DNA from: Microbacterium sp. KUDC0406
GTDB taxonomy: Bacteria > Actinomycetota > Actinomycetes > Actinomycetales > Microbacteriaceae
Length of the DNA stretch: 64,000 nt
Assembly: GCF_021582875.1 (NCBI RefSeq)
Contig: NZ_CP091138.1
Location: forward strand, 1,178,001 to 1,242,000
Direction of reading: 5' to 3'
In this document: piece by piece, positions 29,154 to 37,142 of the stretch
Numbering within the stretch: position 1 is the stretch's first letter
How the letters are laid out: each line of letters begins with the position of its first letter
Made by a program: the position numbers and the translations under genes
The notes under the pieces: generated by a model
The model's input: the letters and a program-made list of their open reading frames with translations, nothing else
What the model was told of the DNA's origin: nothing
Databases searched by the model: none

Positions 29154-29310
29154 GATGCCCAGCACCGGAGAGCGCCTGAAGCAGGTGCAGGCCGCACATC
29201 GGCAACGTCGAGCGCGTGGTGGCGTACCTCGCGTCTCACCCGTGCGTCGACTGCGGGGGAGCCTGATCCGAGTCCCGACGACATCGCGACGATCCGGATC
29301 GCTGAGTCCG
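29154..29310 (+). pseudogene. Remnant of a small HNH-like CxxC protein
   Basis: An ATG at 29154 opens STGERLKQVQAAHR. Conserved-looking pieces then lie in shifted frames (NVERVVAYLASHPCVDCG, then EPDPSPDDIATIRI). HPCVDCGE-DP resembles the zinc-binding start of small HNH-type proteins, but the His/Asn half is missing and the frame runs into the tRNA-Arg gene. Two shifts plus truncation within 150 bases suggest a decayed gene rather than only assembly error. Confidence 0.4.
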
Positions 29311-29327
29311 GGTACTCTAGTTGTCGA

Positions 29328-29399
29328 CCCCCAGTAGCTCAGCGGAAGAGCATCGATCTTCTAAGTCGCCGGTCGCACGTTCGAATCGTGCCTGGGGGC
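29328..29399 (+). tRNA. tRNA-Arg (anticodon TCT)
   Basis: Cloverleaf: acceptor CCCCCAG/CTGGGGG, D stem GCTC/GAGC, anticodon loop CTTCTAA, T arm GCACG-TTCGAAT-CGTGC. The outermost pair of the anticodon stem is mismatched. The CCA end is not fully encoded. It lies 39 bases upstream of orn. Confidence 0.9.
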
Positions 29400-29437
29400 C
29401 AACAGCGGTGTCCCAACCCGTCATTAGGATGGACATC

Positions 29438-30065
29438 ATGGTTTCTGCGTCTGAGAACGACCGGCTCGTCTGGATCGACTGCGAGATGACCGGTCTCGAT
29501 CTCGCGGCCGACGAACTCGTCGAGATCGCCGTCGTCGTCACGGATTTCACCTTGAAGCCGCTCGATCCCGGATTCAGCGTGGTCATCAAGCCCGGCGACG
29601 TCGCGCTCGAGCACATGAACGACTTCGTCACCGAGATGCATCGCGCCTCTGGCCTCCTGGAAGAGATACCGCAGGGCGTACCGCTCGCCGAGGCGACCGC
29701 GCAGACCCTGGCGTACATCCGCCGGTTCGTGCCGCAGGAGCGCAGGGCCCCTCTCGCCGGGAACACGATCGGCACCGACAGGATGTTCCTCGCCAAGTAC
29801 ATGCCCGAGCTCGACCAGTACCTGCACTACCGCAACGTCGACGTGTCGAGCATCAAGGAGCTCGCCCGTCGCTGGTACCCCCGGGTGTTCTTCAACGCAC
29901 CGGCGAAGGATGGCGGCCACCGCGCCCTGGCCGACATCCTCGAGTCCATCCGGGAGCTGCAGTACTACCGCCGGTGCGGTGTTCGTGGATGAGCCGGGAC
30001 CCTCCACCGAGGAGGCCCGCGCGCTCTCGGAGCACACCGTGTCAGAGTTCACCTCGAACATGTAA
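29438..30065 (+). CDS. orn: Oligoribonuclease (DEDDh 3'-5' exonuclease), frameshifted near the C-terminus
   Basis: Degrades 2-5 nt RNA, including pGpG, to mononucleotides. WIDCEMTGLD carries the first Asp/Glu, and GGHRALADILESIRELQYYRR carries the DEDDh His/Asp. The start at 29438 follows AGGA; an upstream ATG at 29429 is possible. The raw frame stops at 29992. One extra base near 29973 hides the usual tail (AVFVDEPGPSTEEARAL) that runs to 30065. The full length is then about 208 residues, normal for the family. Confidence 0.93.
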
Positions 30066-30100
30066 TACACTTGAGCGGTTGCCTGTTTCGGCAGGCGCAT

Positions 30101-30177
30101 GGTGGGTATAGCTCAGCTGGTAGAGCACCGCGTTGTGGTCGCGGGGGTCGCGGGTTCAAGCCCCGTTACTCACCCCA
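30101..30177 (+). tRNA. tRNA-His (anticodon GTG)
   Basis: Acceptor GTGGGTA/TACTCAC, with G at 30101 facing the discriminator C (the tRNA-His G-1 identity pair). The anticodon loop contains TTGTGGT, and CCA is encoded at 30175-30177. Confidence 0.95.
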
Positions 30178-30180
30178 AGA

Positions 30181-30213
30181 AGGAGCGGGATGCGAAAGCA
30201 TCCCGCTCCTTTC
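30181..30213 (+). terminator. Intrinsic terminator of tRNA-His
   Basis: A 13-bp perfect stem (30181-30193 with 30198-30210) with a GAAA tetraloop, followed by TTT. This is the most canonical terminator in the window. Confidence 0.92.
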
Positions 30214-30275
30214 TCGTCTCCCGGCACGGCGTCGGCGCACTCCCGCTGCTCCAGACCTCTCCTAAGCTTGATCCG

Positions 30276-30620
30276 ATGGAGATGGACGCCGCAGCCTTCG
30301 AAGAGCTCGTCGTGGACGAGCTCGATCGGCTGCCCGACGACATGGTCGAGGGCCTGGAGAACGTCGTGTTCGTGGTCGAGGACTCCCCCGAGGACGGCGA
30401 GGATCTGTTCGGGCTGTACGACGGGCTCGCCCTCACCGAGCGCGGGCAGTACGGCCTGGGCGAGCTCCCGGATCGCATCATCGTCTACCGGCAGGCTCAC
30501 CTCGCCGCGTGCGAGGCCGAGGACGAGCTGCGCGACGAGGTGCACACCACGCTGGTGCACGAGATCGCGCACTTCTACGGCATCGACGACGAGCAGCTGC
30601 ACGAGATGGGGTGGGCGTGA
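30276..30620 (+). CDS. Minimal-zincin metallopeptidase family protein
   Basis: A 114-residue protein with the zinc signature HEIAHFYGIDD at 95-105 (HExxHxxGxxD), preceded by an acidic N-terminal half (DDMVEGLENVVFVVEDSPEDG). This is the short actinobacterial metallopeptidase family often next to clpS. Substrates are unknown. The stop overlaps the clpS start by GTGA, placing it in one operon with clpS and DUF2017. Confidence 0.88.
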   Translation: MEMDAAAFEELVVDELDRLPDDMVEGLENVVFVVEDSPEDGEDLFGLYDGLALTERGQYGLGELPDRIIVYRQAHLAACEAEDELRDEVHTTLVHEIAHFYGIDDEQLHEMGWA

Positions 30621-30913
30621 GCACGCCGGTGTCCCTGCCCGATCTCGACGTCTCCGAGGAGCTCGTCGCGGCCCCGCTGGAGCCGTGGCAGTTGGTGGTC
30701 TGGGACGACCCGGTCAACCTGATGAGCTACGTCGTGCGCGTCTTCCGGCGGTACTTCGGGTACTCCGACGAACGGGCGACAGCGCTCATGCTCGCCGTGC
30801 ACCACGAAGGGCAGGCCGTCGTGGCGACCGGTCCGCGCGAGACCATGGAGGTGCACGCCCAGGCCATGCACGACTTCGGGCTGTGGGCGACCGTCCGGAA
30901 GGCGCCGCTGTGA
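30617..30913 (+). CDS. clpS: ATP-dependent Clp protease adaptor ClpS
   Basis: A 98-residue N-recognin that delivers N-degron substrates to ClpC/ClpA. WQLVVWDDPVNLMSYVVRVF carries the Asp of the N-degron pocket, and AVHHEGQAVVATG the His that contacts the substrate amino group. The GTG start at 30617 overlaps the upstream stop; the gene's own stop overlaps the next start in the same way. Confidence 0.95.
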   Translation: MSTPVSLPDLDVSEELVAAPLEPWQLVVWDDPVNLMSYVVRVFRRYFGYSDERATALMLAVHHEGQAVVATGPRETMEVHAQAMHDFGLWATVRKAPL

Positions 30914-31407
30914 GCGAGCACACCGTCGTGCTGCCGCTGGCGGTGATCGAGGGGCAGCACCTGATCGCACTTCTCGACGAGTTCCTGCTGCTGGCCGAAT
31001 CCCCCACCCGGGACGCTGATGCCGCGCTGCAGCGGCTCACCCCGAACGCCTATCCCGACGACGAGGCCGCCTCGCAGGAGTACAGCGCGCTCACCCGCGG
31101 CGACCTCCTGGACCGTCGCGTCGAGGAGGCGGCCCTGGTGCGCGCGGATCTCGCCGCCTTCGACGGCGAAGACGATCATGGTCGCGAGGACGCGATGCGT
31201 CCGCGCGACGCCGTCATCCCCGGCGACCATCTGGACGCGTGGCTGCGCACGATCACCGCGCTGCGGCTGGTGCTCGCGTCCCGCATCGGCATCGAGACTG
31301 CGGACACACACGATCCGGATGATCCGCGGTACGGCGTGTACGACTGGCTCGGCTACCGCCTGGAGGGGCTGATCCAGGCGGCTGACGAGCGTGATGCCCG
31401 GTTCTGA
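30910..31407 (+). CDS. DUF2017 family protein
   Basis: A 165-residue acidic, mainly helical protein that matches DUF2017, which regularly follows clpS in Actinobacteria. Its role is undetermined; the context suggests regulation of Clp proteolysis. The GTG start at 30910 overlaps the clpS stop (GTGA). Confidence 0.88.
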   Translation: MSEHTVVLPLAVIEGQHLIALLDEFLLLAESPTRDADAALQRLTPNAYPDDEAASQEYSALTRGDLLDRRVEEAALVRADLAAFDGEDDHGREDAMRPRDAVIPGDHLDAWLRTITALRLVLASRIGIETADTHDPDDPRYGVYDWLGYRLEGLIQAADERDARF

Positions 31408-31415
31408 ACCGGCTG

Positions 31416-31928
31416 TCAGGGCACGGTCACCACGATCGACGCGAGTGATCGCGGATCGTGTGCACGGATGTGCACCTCTTCCTGGGCCGCCCAGCGGTCC
31501 CAATGCGGGCGGTAGCCGTCGCCGTCGCGCTCGAGCGCACGGTGCTTCCGGCCCTCTGCGGGGCCGTCCACCCAGATCCCGACATCGATCACTCCGGCGG
31601 AGTCGCGCGTGAGGGCGCCGCATCCTTCCAGGATGAGCCCCTGGGCGGGAGCGACGACGTGCCTCTCAGCCTCGGAGTCCCTCTCCCAGTCCCAGCGCCT
31701 CCAGGAGCCGACATCGCCGCGTGAGTGCGGGAGCAGCACGTTCTCGAACGCGAGGCGCGCGCCCGCGGCGAGGCCGTCCCACCCGGGGTAGATCGAGTCC
31801 AGCGCGAGCAGCTGGACGGGTCGGGCGAGGGGCCAGTCCTCAGCGACCCGCCGAGCAAGCGTGGACTTGCCCGCCCCGCTGCGCCCGTCGATCACGACGA
31901 CAGGCGCCACCGCGTCGAGAACACGCAC
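31416..31928 (-). CDS. P-loop kinase, uridine kinase-like
   Basis: About 170 residues. VVVIDGRSGAGKSTLARRVAEDW is a Walker A motif near the N-terminus, followed by LLALDSIYPGWDGLAAGA as in uridine/nucleoside kinase-like ATPases, and LILEGCGALTRDSAGVID (Walker B region). The start is uncertain: GTG 31928 is the first in-frame start after the upstream gene's stop and lies 11 residues before the P-loop. The phosphate acceptor is unknown. Confidence 0.75.
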   Translation of the reverse strand: MRVLDAVAPVVVIDGRSGAGKSTLARRVAEDWPLARPVQLLALDSIYPGWDGLAAGARLAFENVLLPHSRGDVGSWRRWDWERDSEAERHVVAPAQGLILEGCGALTRDSAGVIDVGIWVDGPAEGRKHRALERDGDGYRPHWDRWAAQEEVHIRAHDPRSLASIVVTVP

Positions 31929-31980
31929 CGCCTCGACGATGCGGCCTGCGGCCGCATCGAGGCACTGTCCGAACGGATCG

Positions 31981-32307
31981 CTACTTCTTGAGGGCACGGA
32001 TGATGCGGGTGAACGCACGCCCGGCGACCCACACGAACGGGATGCCGACCGCGAGCAGGGTGATGAGGTTGGGCTCGAACCGCAGTCCCTCCTCACGGCG
32101 CACGTAGACGCCGAGCGGGATCGCCGTGCCGCCACCGGAGCCGCCCTCCATGCCCTCGCCGCTGCCACCGGCGAAACCGGAGACGGTCAGAGCGACCGGT
32201 GTCACGCTGACGCCGTCGACATCGACCGGCTCACCGTATGCGCTCTTGACCCCGAACGAGGCGGCCTGGTTCCCGAGTTCCACTGCGATGTTGGGCATGT
32301 CGTCCAC
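31981..32307 (-). CDS. GerW (YtfJ)-like family protein
   Basis: 108 residues. GEPVDVDGVSVTPVALTVSGF, then a Gly/Ser-rich loop (FAGGSGEGMEGGSGGGTAIP), then a hydrophobic C-terminal segment (LLAVGIPFVWVAG). This architecture matches the GerW/YtfJ family, named for a spore protein but widespread in non-sporulating Actinobacteria. GTG start at 32307, or ATG at 32298. It ends shortly upstream of the kinase gene on the same strand. Confidence 0.7.
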   Translation of the reverse strand: MDDMPNIAVELGNQAASFGVKSAYGEPVDVDGVSVTPVALTVSGFAGGSGEGMEGGSGGGTAIPLGVYVRREEGLRFEPNLITLLAVGIPFVWVAGRAFTRIIRALKK

Positions 32308-32337
32308 GCTAGCCGACGACGGGCGTCGTGTCGCGGA

Positions 32338-33591
32338 TCATTCCCTGCCGAAGGAGCGCGGATGTGCGCCGTCACGGGCGTCGTCCCGTCCGACATGACG
32401 GGCTCGCGTGATCATGGCACTGCCGAACCGTGCCCGAGCGTCGTCCAGGGCGCCCTCGAGCCTGCGCCGCTCCGCGTCGTCGTCCCACAGCGCGAACCCG
32501 GCCGAACCGGCGCTCTGCAGCTTCTCGGCGCGGACGCCGAGCAGGCGGATCGGGTCACGGCGCTCGAGGCCGTCGAACAGGGCCGTCGCGGTGTCGCCGA
32601 TGCGCTGGCCGACATCGGTCGGCTCCGGCAGCGACTGTGCTCGCGTGATCGTGGAGAAGTCCGAGAAGCGCACCTTGATCGCGACCGTGCGCGCCTCCCA
32701 GGATGCTGCGCGCAGGCGGGCGCCGACTCGGTCCGAGAGGCGCAGCAGCTCGGCGCGCAGCACGTCGAGGTCGGTCAGGTCCACGTCGAACGTCTCCTCA
32801 TGCCCGATGCTCTTCTCGACCCGCTCGGTCTCGACCTCTCGAGCATCCTCACCCCTGGCCAGTTGGCGCAGGCGACCCCCTGCCGCGGGTCCCAGGGCTC
32901 GCTCCAGCATGCCCGGAGCCGCCTCACGCACATCACGGATGGTGCGGATGCCGCGGCGCTCGAGAGCTTCGGCGGCCTTCGGACCGACCCCCCACATCGC
33001 GGCTGCCGGACGCGGATCCAGGAACTCCTGGGTGCGGGCTCCTGGCACGATGAGCAGCCCGTCGGGTTTGGACAGCGTCGACGCCATCTTCGCCACGTGC
33101 TTGGTGGCCGCGACGCCCACGCTGCAGTTGATGCCGACCTCATCGGCGACCCGGCGGCGGATGAGCGCGGCGATCTCGCCCGGACTCCCCCACAGCCGGC
33201 GCACGCCGCGTACGTCGAGGAACGCCTCGTCGATGGACAGCGGCTCGACCAGCGGGGTGAACGATTCGAAGATCGCCATCACCTGGCTCGAGACGGCCTG
33301 GTACCGCGCGAAGTCGGGCGCGACGATCCGAGCGGCGGGACACAGCCGCACCGCCTGCGACACCGGCATGGCCGAGCGGACCCCGAATCTGCGGGCCTCG
33401 TAGGATGCGCTGGAGACCACCGACCGTCCGTCGGGAGCCCCGATGATCAACGGCAGCCCGCGCAGGGATGGGTCATCGAGGGTTGCGACGGAGGCGTAGA
33501 ACGCGTCCATGTCGACGTGCAGGATGCCGGTGCCGCTGTCGTCGGCGCCCGGGGACGACACCATGCGTCCCGATCCGTCGCCGCGTCCCAT
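32338..33591 (-). CDS. dinB: DNA polymerase IV (Y-family)
   Basis: 417 residues. ILHVDMDAFYASVATLDDP holds the first catalytic Asp and the steric-gate Phe/Tyr region, and PLSIDEAFLDV the Asp-Glu pair. The helix-hairpin-helix thumb (MWGVGPKAAEALERRGI) and little-finger domain follow. Error-prone translesion synthesis. The C-terminal residues do not show an obvious beta-clamp motif. A TetR-like inverted repeat lies 44 bp upstream of the start. Confidence 0.93.
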   Translation of the reverse strand: MGRGDGSGRMVSSPGADDSGTGILHVDMDAFYASVATLDDPSLRGLPLIIGAPDGRSVVSSASYEARRFGVRSAMPVSQAVRLCPAARIVAPDFARYQAVSSQVMAIFESFTPLVEPLSIDEAFLDVRGVRRLWGSPGEIAALIRRRVADEVGINCSVGVAATKHVAKMASTLSKPDGLLIVPGARTQEFLDPRPAAAMWGVGPKAAEALERRGIRTIRDVREAAPGMLERALGPAAGGRLRQLARGEDAREVETERVEKSIGHEETFDVDLTDLDVLRAELLRLSDRVGARLRAASWEARTVAIKVRFSDFSTITRAQSLPEPTDVGQRIGDTATALFDGLERRDPIRLLGVRAEKLQSAGSAGFALWDDDAERRRLEGALDDARARFGSAMITRARHVGRDDARDGAHPRSFGRE

Positions 33592-33634
33592 GAAACCATT
33601 CTCCCCGAGGCCGCGGACATCCGCTGCACATTCC

Positions 33635-33648
33635 TGACCGACCGGTCA
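33635..33648. promoter_or_regulatory. TetR-type operator-like palindrome upstream of dinB
   Basis: TGACCG-AC-CGGTCA is a perfect 6+2+6 inverted repeat, nested in a wider CCTGAC/GTCAGG repeat (33633-33654). Spacing and sequence are like TetR-family operators. No TetR gene is present in the window. Confidence 0.45.
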
Positions 33649-33706
33649 GTCAGGAGGTGTACAGGGGGATGCGGGTCCCGCGTGACCTGCGCGGCGACGA
33701 CATGAC

Positions 33707-33737
33707 GGTGCCCGGGGCGATCACCGCCCCGGGCACC
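33707..33737 (-). terminator. Hairpin terminator of gatCAB
   Basis: A 13-bp perfect stem (33707-33719 with 33725-33737) with a 5-nt loop lies 22 bases beyond the gatB stop. Confidence 0.88.
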
Positions 33738-33759
33738 GGATGTCACGGCCTCCGCGACC

Positions 33760-35271
33760 TCACTGCGCTGCGCGCTCCAGGATGAGTTCGCGCACGCGGG
33801 CGGCATCCGCCTGCCCCTTCATGGCCTTCATCACGGCCCCGATGATCGCGCCGGCGGCCTGGACCTTGCCGTCCTTGATCTTCGCCATCACGTCGGGCTG
33901 CGCAGCCAGCGCCTCGTCGATGGCGGAGATCAGCGCGCCGTCGTCCGAGACCACCGCCAGGCCGCGGGCGTCCACGACCTCCTGCGGAGTGCCCTCTCCG
34001 GCGATGACGCCCTCGAGCACCTGGCGGGCCAGCTTGTCCGTCAGGGTGCCGGCATCGACCAGCTGCTGCAGAGCCGCGACGTTCTCGGGGCTGACCAGCT
34101 CCGTGGCATCCTTCTCCTGCGCGTTCGCGAGGCGGCTGATCTCTCCGGTCCACCACTTGCGGGCGGACGCCGGCGAGGCGCCGGCGGCGATGGTGGCCTC
34201 GACCACCTCGACCAGGCCGCTGTTGCGCGCGTCCTGGAACTCCAGGTCGGTGAAGCCCCACTCGGCCTTCAGGCGACGACGGCGGGCGACGGGCTGCTCG
34301 GGCAGAGCCGCACGCAGTTCCTCGATCAGCTCGCGGGGCGGCACCACGGGCAGCAGGTCGGGCTCCGGGAAGTACCGGTAGTCGTCGGCGTCCGACTTCG
34401 GACGCCCCGGTGAGGTGGTGCCGGTGTCCTCGTGCCAGTGCCGGGTCTCCTGCGTGATCGCGCCGCCGTCGGCGAGGATCGCCGCCTGGCGCTGGATCTC
34501 GTAGCGGACCGCGCGCTCCACGGAGCGCATCGAGTTGACGTTCTTCGTCTCGGTGCGGGTGCCCAGCTTCTCCTGCCCGCGCGGGCGCAGTGAGACGTTC
34601 GCATCGCAGCGCAGGTTGCCGCGCTCCAGACGCGCCTCCGAGATGCCGAGGGCACGGACGATGTCGCGGATCGCCGAGATGTACGCTTTCGCGTACTCCG
34701 GTGCGCGATGCTCGGCTCCGAAGATCGGCTTGGTGACGATCTCGACCAGCGGCACGCCTGCGCGGTTGTAGTCGACCAGCGAGTACTCCGCGCCCTGGAT
34801 GCGTCCGGTGGAGCCCATGTGCGTGAGCTTGCCGGCATCCTCCTCCATGTGCGCGCGCTCCACGGGGATCGTCACGAGCGTGCCGTCCTCGAGCTCGACC
34901 TCGACGGAGCCCTCGTAGGCGATCGGCTCGTCGTACTGCGAGATCTGGTAGTTCTTGCCCAGGTCCGGGTAGAAGTAGTTCTTCCGTGCGAAGCGGCTGG
35001 ACTCGGCGATCGAGCAGCCCAGCGCCAGGCCGAGGCTGATCGACGACCGCACCGCGGTGGCATTGACCACCGGCAGTGAGCCGGGCAGCCCGAGGTCGAC
35101 CGGGGCGATGAGCGTGTTCGGCTCGGCACCGTGGAACTCGTCGTTCGCCGGGTTCGGGGCGTCCGAGAACATCTTCGTGCGCGTGTTCAGCTCGACGTGC
35201 ACCTCGAAGCCGAGCACCGGCTCGAACAGCTCGAGGGCCTTGTCGTAATCCATGAGCTTGACGGTGGCCAT
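33760..35271 (-). CDS. gatB: Asp-tRNA(Asn)/Glu-tRNA(Gln) amidotransferase subunit B
   Basis: A 503-residue subunit that recognises and phosphorylates misacylated tRNA before transamidation. [41 protein letters not shown] and [16 protein letters not shown] are family blocks, and the C-terminal YqeY-like domain ends [12 protein letters not shown]. Start ATG 35271 ([14 protein letters not shown]) overlaps the gatA stop (TGATG). Confidence 0.96.
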   Translation of the reverse strand: MATVKLMDYDKALELFEPVLGFEVHVELNTRTKMFSDAPNPANDEFHGAEPNTLIAPVDLGLPGSLPVVNATAVRSSISLGLALGCSIAESSRFARKNYFYPDLGKNYQISQYDEPIAYEGSVEVELEDGTLVTIPVERAHMEEDAGKLTHMGSTGRIQGAEYSLVDYNRAGVPLVEIVTKPIFGAEHRAPEYAKAYISAIRDIVRALGISEARLERGNLRCDANVSLRPRGQEKLGTRTETKNVNSMRSVERAVRYEIQRQAAILADGGAITQETRHWHEDTGTTSPGRPKSDADDYRYFPEPDLLPVVPPRELIEELRAALPEQPVARRRRLKAEWGFTDLEFQDARNSGLVEVVEATIAAGASPASARKWWTGEISRLANAQEKDATELVSPENVAALQQLVDAGTLTDKLARQVLEGVIAGEGTPQEVVDARGLAVVSDDGALISAIDEALAAQPDVMAKIKDGKVQAAGAIIGAVMKAMKGQADAARVRELILERAAQ

Positions 35272-36785
35272 CAGCGGGTTCCTCCCAGCACGGGTGCCTT
35301 CTCCAGCAGAGGGGCGCCCCACGAATCGAGCAGCGCGGCCTCCAGAGCGGCGCCGACGCGGTACAGACGGGCGTCCTCGTGCGCCGGCGCGAGGAACTGG
35401 ATGCCGACCGGAAGGCCGTCGTCGGCGGCGAGGCCGGACGGGATCGAGATGCCGGGCACACCGGCGAGGTTCGCCGGGATCGTGGTCAGGTCGTTCAGGT
35501 ACATCTGCAGCGGGTCGTCGATCTTCTCGCCGAGCGTGAACGCCGTGGTCGGCGCCGACGGCGTGGCGATGACGTCGACCTGCGCGAACGCCTGGTCGAA
35601 GTCGCGCTGGATCAGCGTGCGCACCTTCTGCGCGCTGCCGTAGTAGGCGTCGTAGTAGCCCGCCGAGAGTGCGTAGGTGCCCAGGATGATGCGGCGCTTG
35701 ACCTCGGGTCCGAAACCGGCCTCGCGGGTGGCGGACATCACGTCCTCGACCGTCGCGCCGCCCTCGGGAGTGACTCGCAGGCCGAAGCGCACCGAGTCGA
35801 ACTTGGCCAGGTTGCTGGATGCCTCGGCGGGGAGGATCAGATAGTAGGCGGCGACGCCGTATTCGAAGTGCGGGGCCGAGATCTCGACGATCTCCGCGCC
35901 CTGGGCCTCCATCAGGGCCACGGACTCATGGAACGACGCCGCGACACCGGGCTGGAAGCCGGAGTCGGGCAGCTCCTTGATGACACCGACCTTCAGACCC
36001 TTGAGCACGGCACCGGTCGCGCCCTCGCGGGCGGCCTCGGCGAATGACGGCCACTCCTGCGGCAGCGAGGTCGAGTCCTTCGGGTCGTGGCCGCCGATCA
36101 CGTCGTGCAGCAGGCCCGCGTCGAGCACCGTGCGGGTGACGGGACCGACCTGGTCGAGGCTGGATGCCAGGGCGATCGAGCCGTAGCGGCTGACGCCGCC
36201 GTAGGTGGGCTTGGTGCCGACGGTGCCGGTGACGTGCGCGGGCTGACGGATCGAGCCGCCGGTGTCCGAGCCCAGTGCCAGCGGTGCCTCGAAGGCGGCC
36301 ACGGCAGCGGCCGAGCCACCGCCCGACCCGCCGGGGATGCGCTCCAGATCCCACGGATTGCGGGTGGGACCGTAGGCGGAGTGCTCGGTGGAGGAACCCA
36401 TCGCGAACTCGTCCATGTTCGTCTTGCCGAGCGGGATCAGCCCCGCCGCGCGCGAGCGCGCCACGACCGTGGCGTCGAAGGGCGACATGTAGCCCTCGAG
36501 GATCTTCGATCCGCTGGTGGACGGCATGTCGGTGGTGACCAGCACGTCCTTGACCGCCAGCGGGACACCGGCGATCGGACCGAGCTGCTCGCCCGCCGCG
36601 CGACGCGCATCGATATCGGCTGCGGCGGAGAGGGCGTTCTGGTTGACGTGCAGGAAGGCGTGCACATCACCGTCGACGGCGGCGATGCGGTCGAGGTGGG
36701 CCTGCGTGGCCTCCACGCTCGAGATCTCGCCGGCGGCGAGCTTCTCGCCCAGCTCGGCGGCTGTCAGTCGGATGATTTCGTTCAC
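35271..36785 (-). CDS. gatA: Asp-tRNA(Asn)/Glu-tRNA(Gln) amidotransferase subunit A
   Basis: A 504-residue amidase that releases ammonia from glutamine. The Ser-cis-Ser-Lys triad is visible: Lys in VPLAVKDVL and the Ser residues in [13 protein letters not shown] and [12 protein letters not shown]. The GTG at 36785 follows AGGGAAG. Another GTG at 36803 overlaps the gatC stop and would add six residues. Middle gene of gatCAB. Confidence 0.95.
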   Translation of the reverse strand: MNEIIRLTAAELGEKLAAGEISSVEATQAHLDRIAAVDGDVHAFLHVNQNALSAAADIDARRAAGEQLGPIAGVPLAVKDVLVTTDMPSTSGSKILEGYMSPFDATVVARSRAAGLIPLGKTNMDEFAMGSSTEHSAYGPTRNPWDLERIPGGSGGGSAAAVAAFEAPLALGSDTGGSIRQPAHVTGTVGTKPTYGGVSRYGSIALASSLDQVGPVTRTVLDAGLLHDVIGGHDPKDSTSLPQEWPSFAEAAREGATGAVLKGLKVGVIKELPDSGFQPGVAASFHESVALMEAQGAEIVEISAPHFEYGVAAYYLILPAEASSNLAKFDSVRFGLRVTPEGGATVEDVMSATREAGFGPEVKRRIILGTYALSAGYYDAYYGSAQKVRTLIQRDFDQAFAQVDVIATPSAPTTAFTLGEKIDDPLQMYLNDLTTIPANLAGVPGISIPSGLAADDGLPVGIQFLAPAHEDARLYRVGAALEAALLDSWGAPLLEKAPVLGGTR

Positions 36786-36799
36786 GGCTCTTCCCTGAG

Positions 36800-37099
36800 T
36801 CACTGTTCTTCACCGAGGATCGCGGTCACACGGAAGCGGCCGTCTGCGGCATCCGGGGCGTTCTGCAGCACCTGCTCGTGCGTCAGCGTCTGCCCGACCT
36901 CATCGGGCCGGAAGACATTGCTCATGGGGATCGGGTGGCTGGTGGCGACGACGTCGGGGGTCGCCACCTCCGACACCTTCGCGATGTTGTCGACGATGGC
37001 GTCGAGCTGACCTGTCAGCTGCGTCACCTCGTCGTCGGACAGCTGGATGCGCGCGAGAACGCCGAGGTGGCGCACGAGATCAGGGGTGATTTCAGACAC
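36800..37099 (-). CDS. gatC: Asp-tRNA(Asn)/Glu-tRNA(Gln) amidotransferase subunit C
   Basis: A 99-residue belt subunit that stabilises the GatA-GatB complex. [17 protein letters not shown] and the NVFRPDEV segment are conserved. GTG start at 37099. First gene of gatCAB, divergent from the acyl-CoA ligase with only 43 bp between them, so both promoters are compressed into that gap or overlap coding sequence. Confidence 0.95.
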   Translation of the reverse strand: MSEITPDLVRHLGVLARIQLSDDEVTQLTGQLDAIVDNIAKVSEVATPDVVATSHPIPMSNVFRPDEVGQTLTHEQVLQNAPDAADGRFRVTAILGEEQ

Positions 37100-37142
37100 C
37101 GCACCAGTCTACGAGAGCGAAGGACGCGACACGTAAGCTGGC

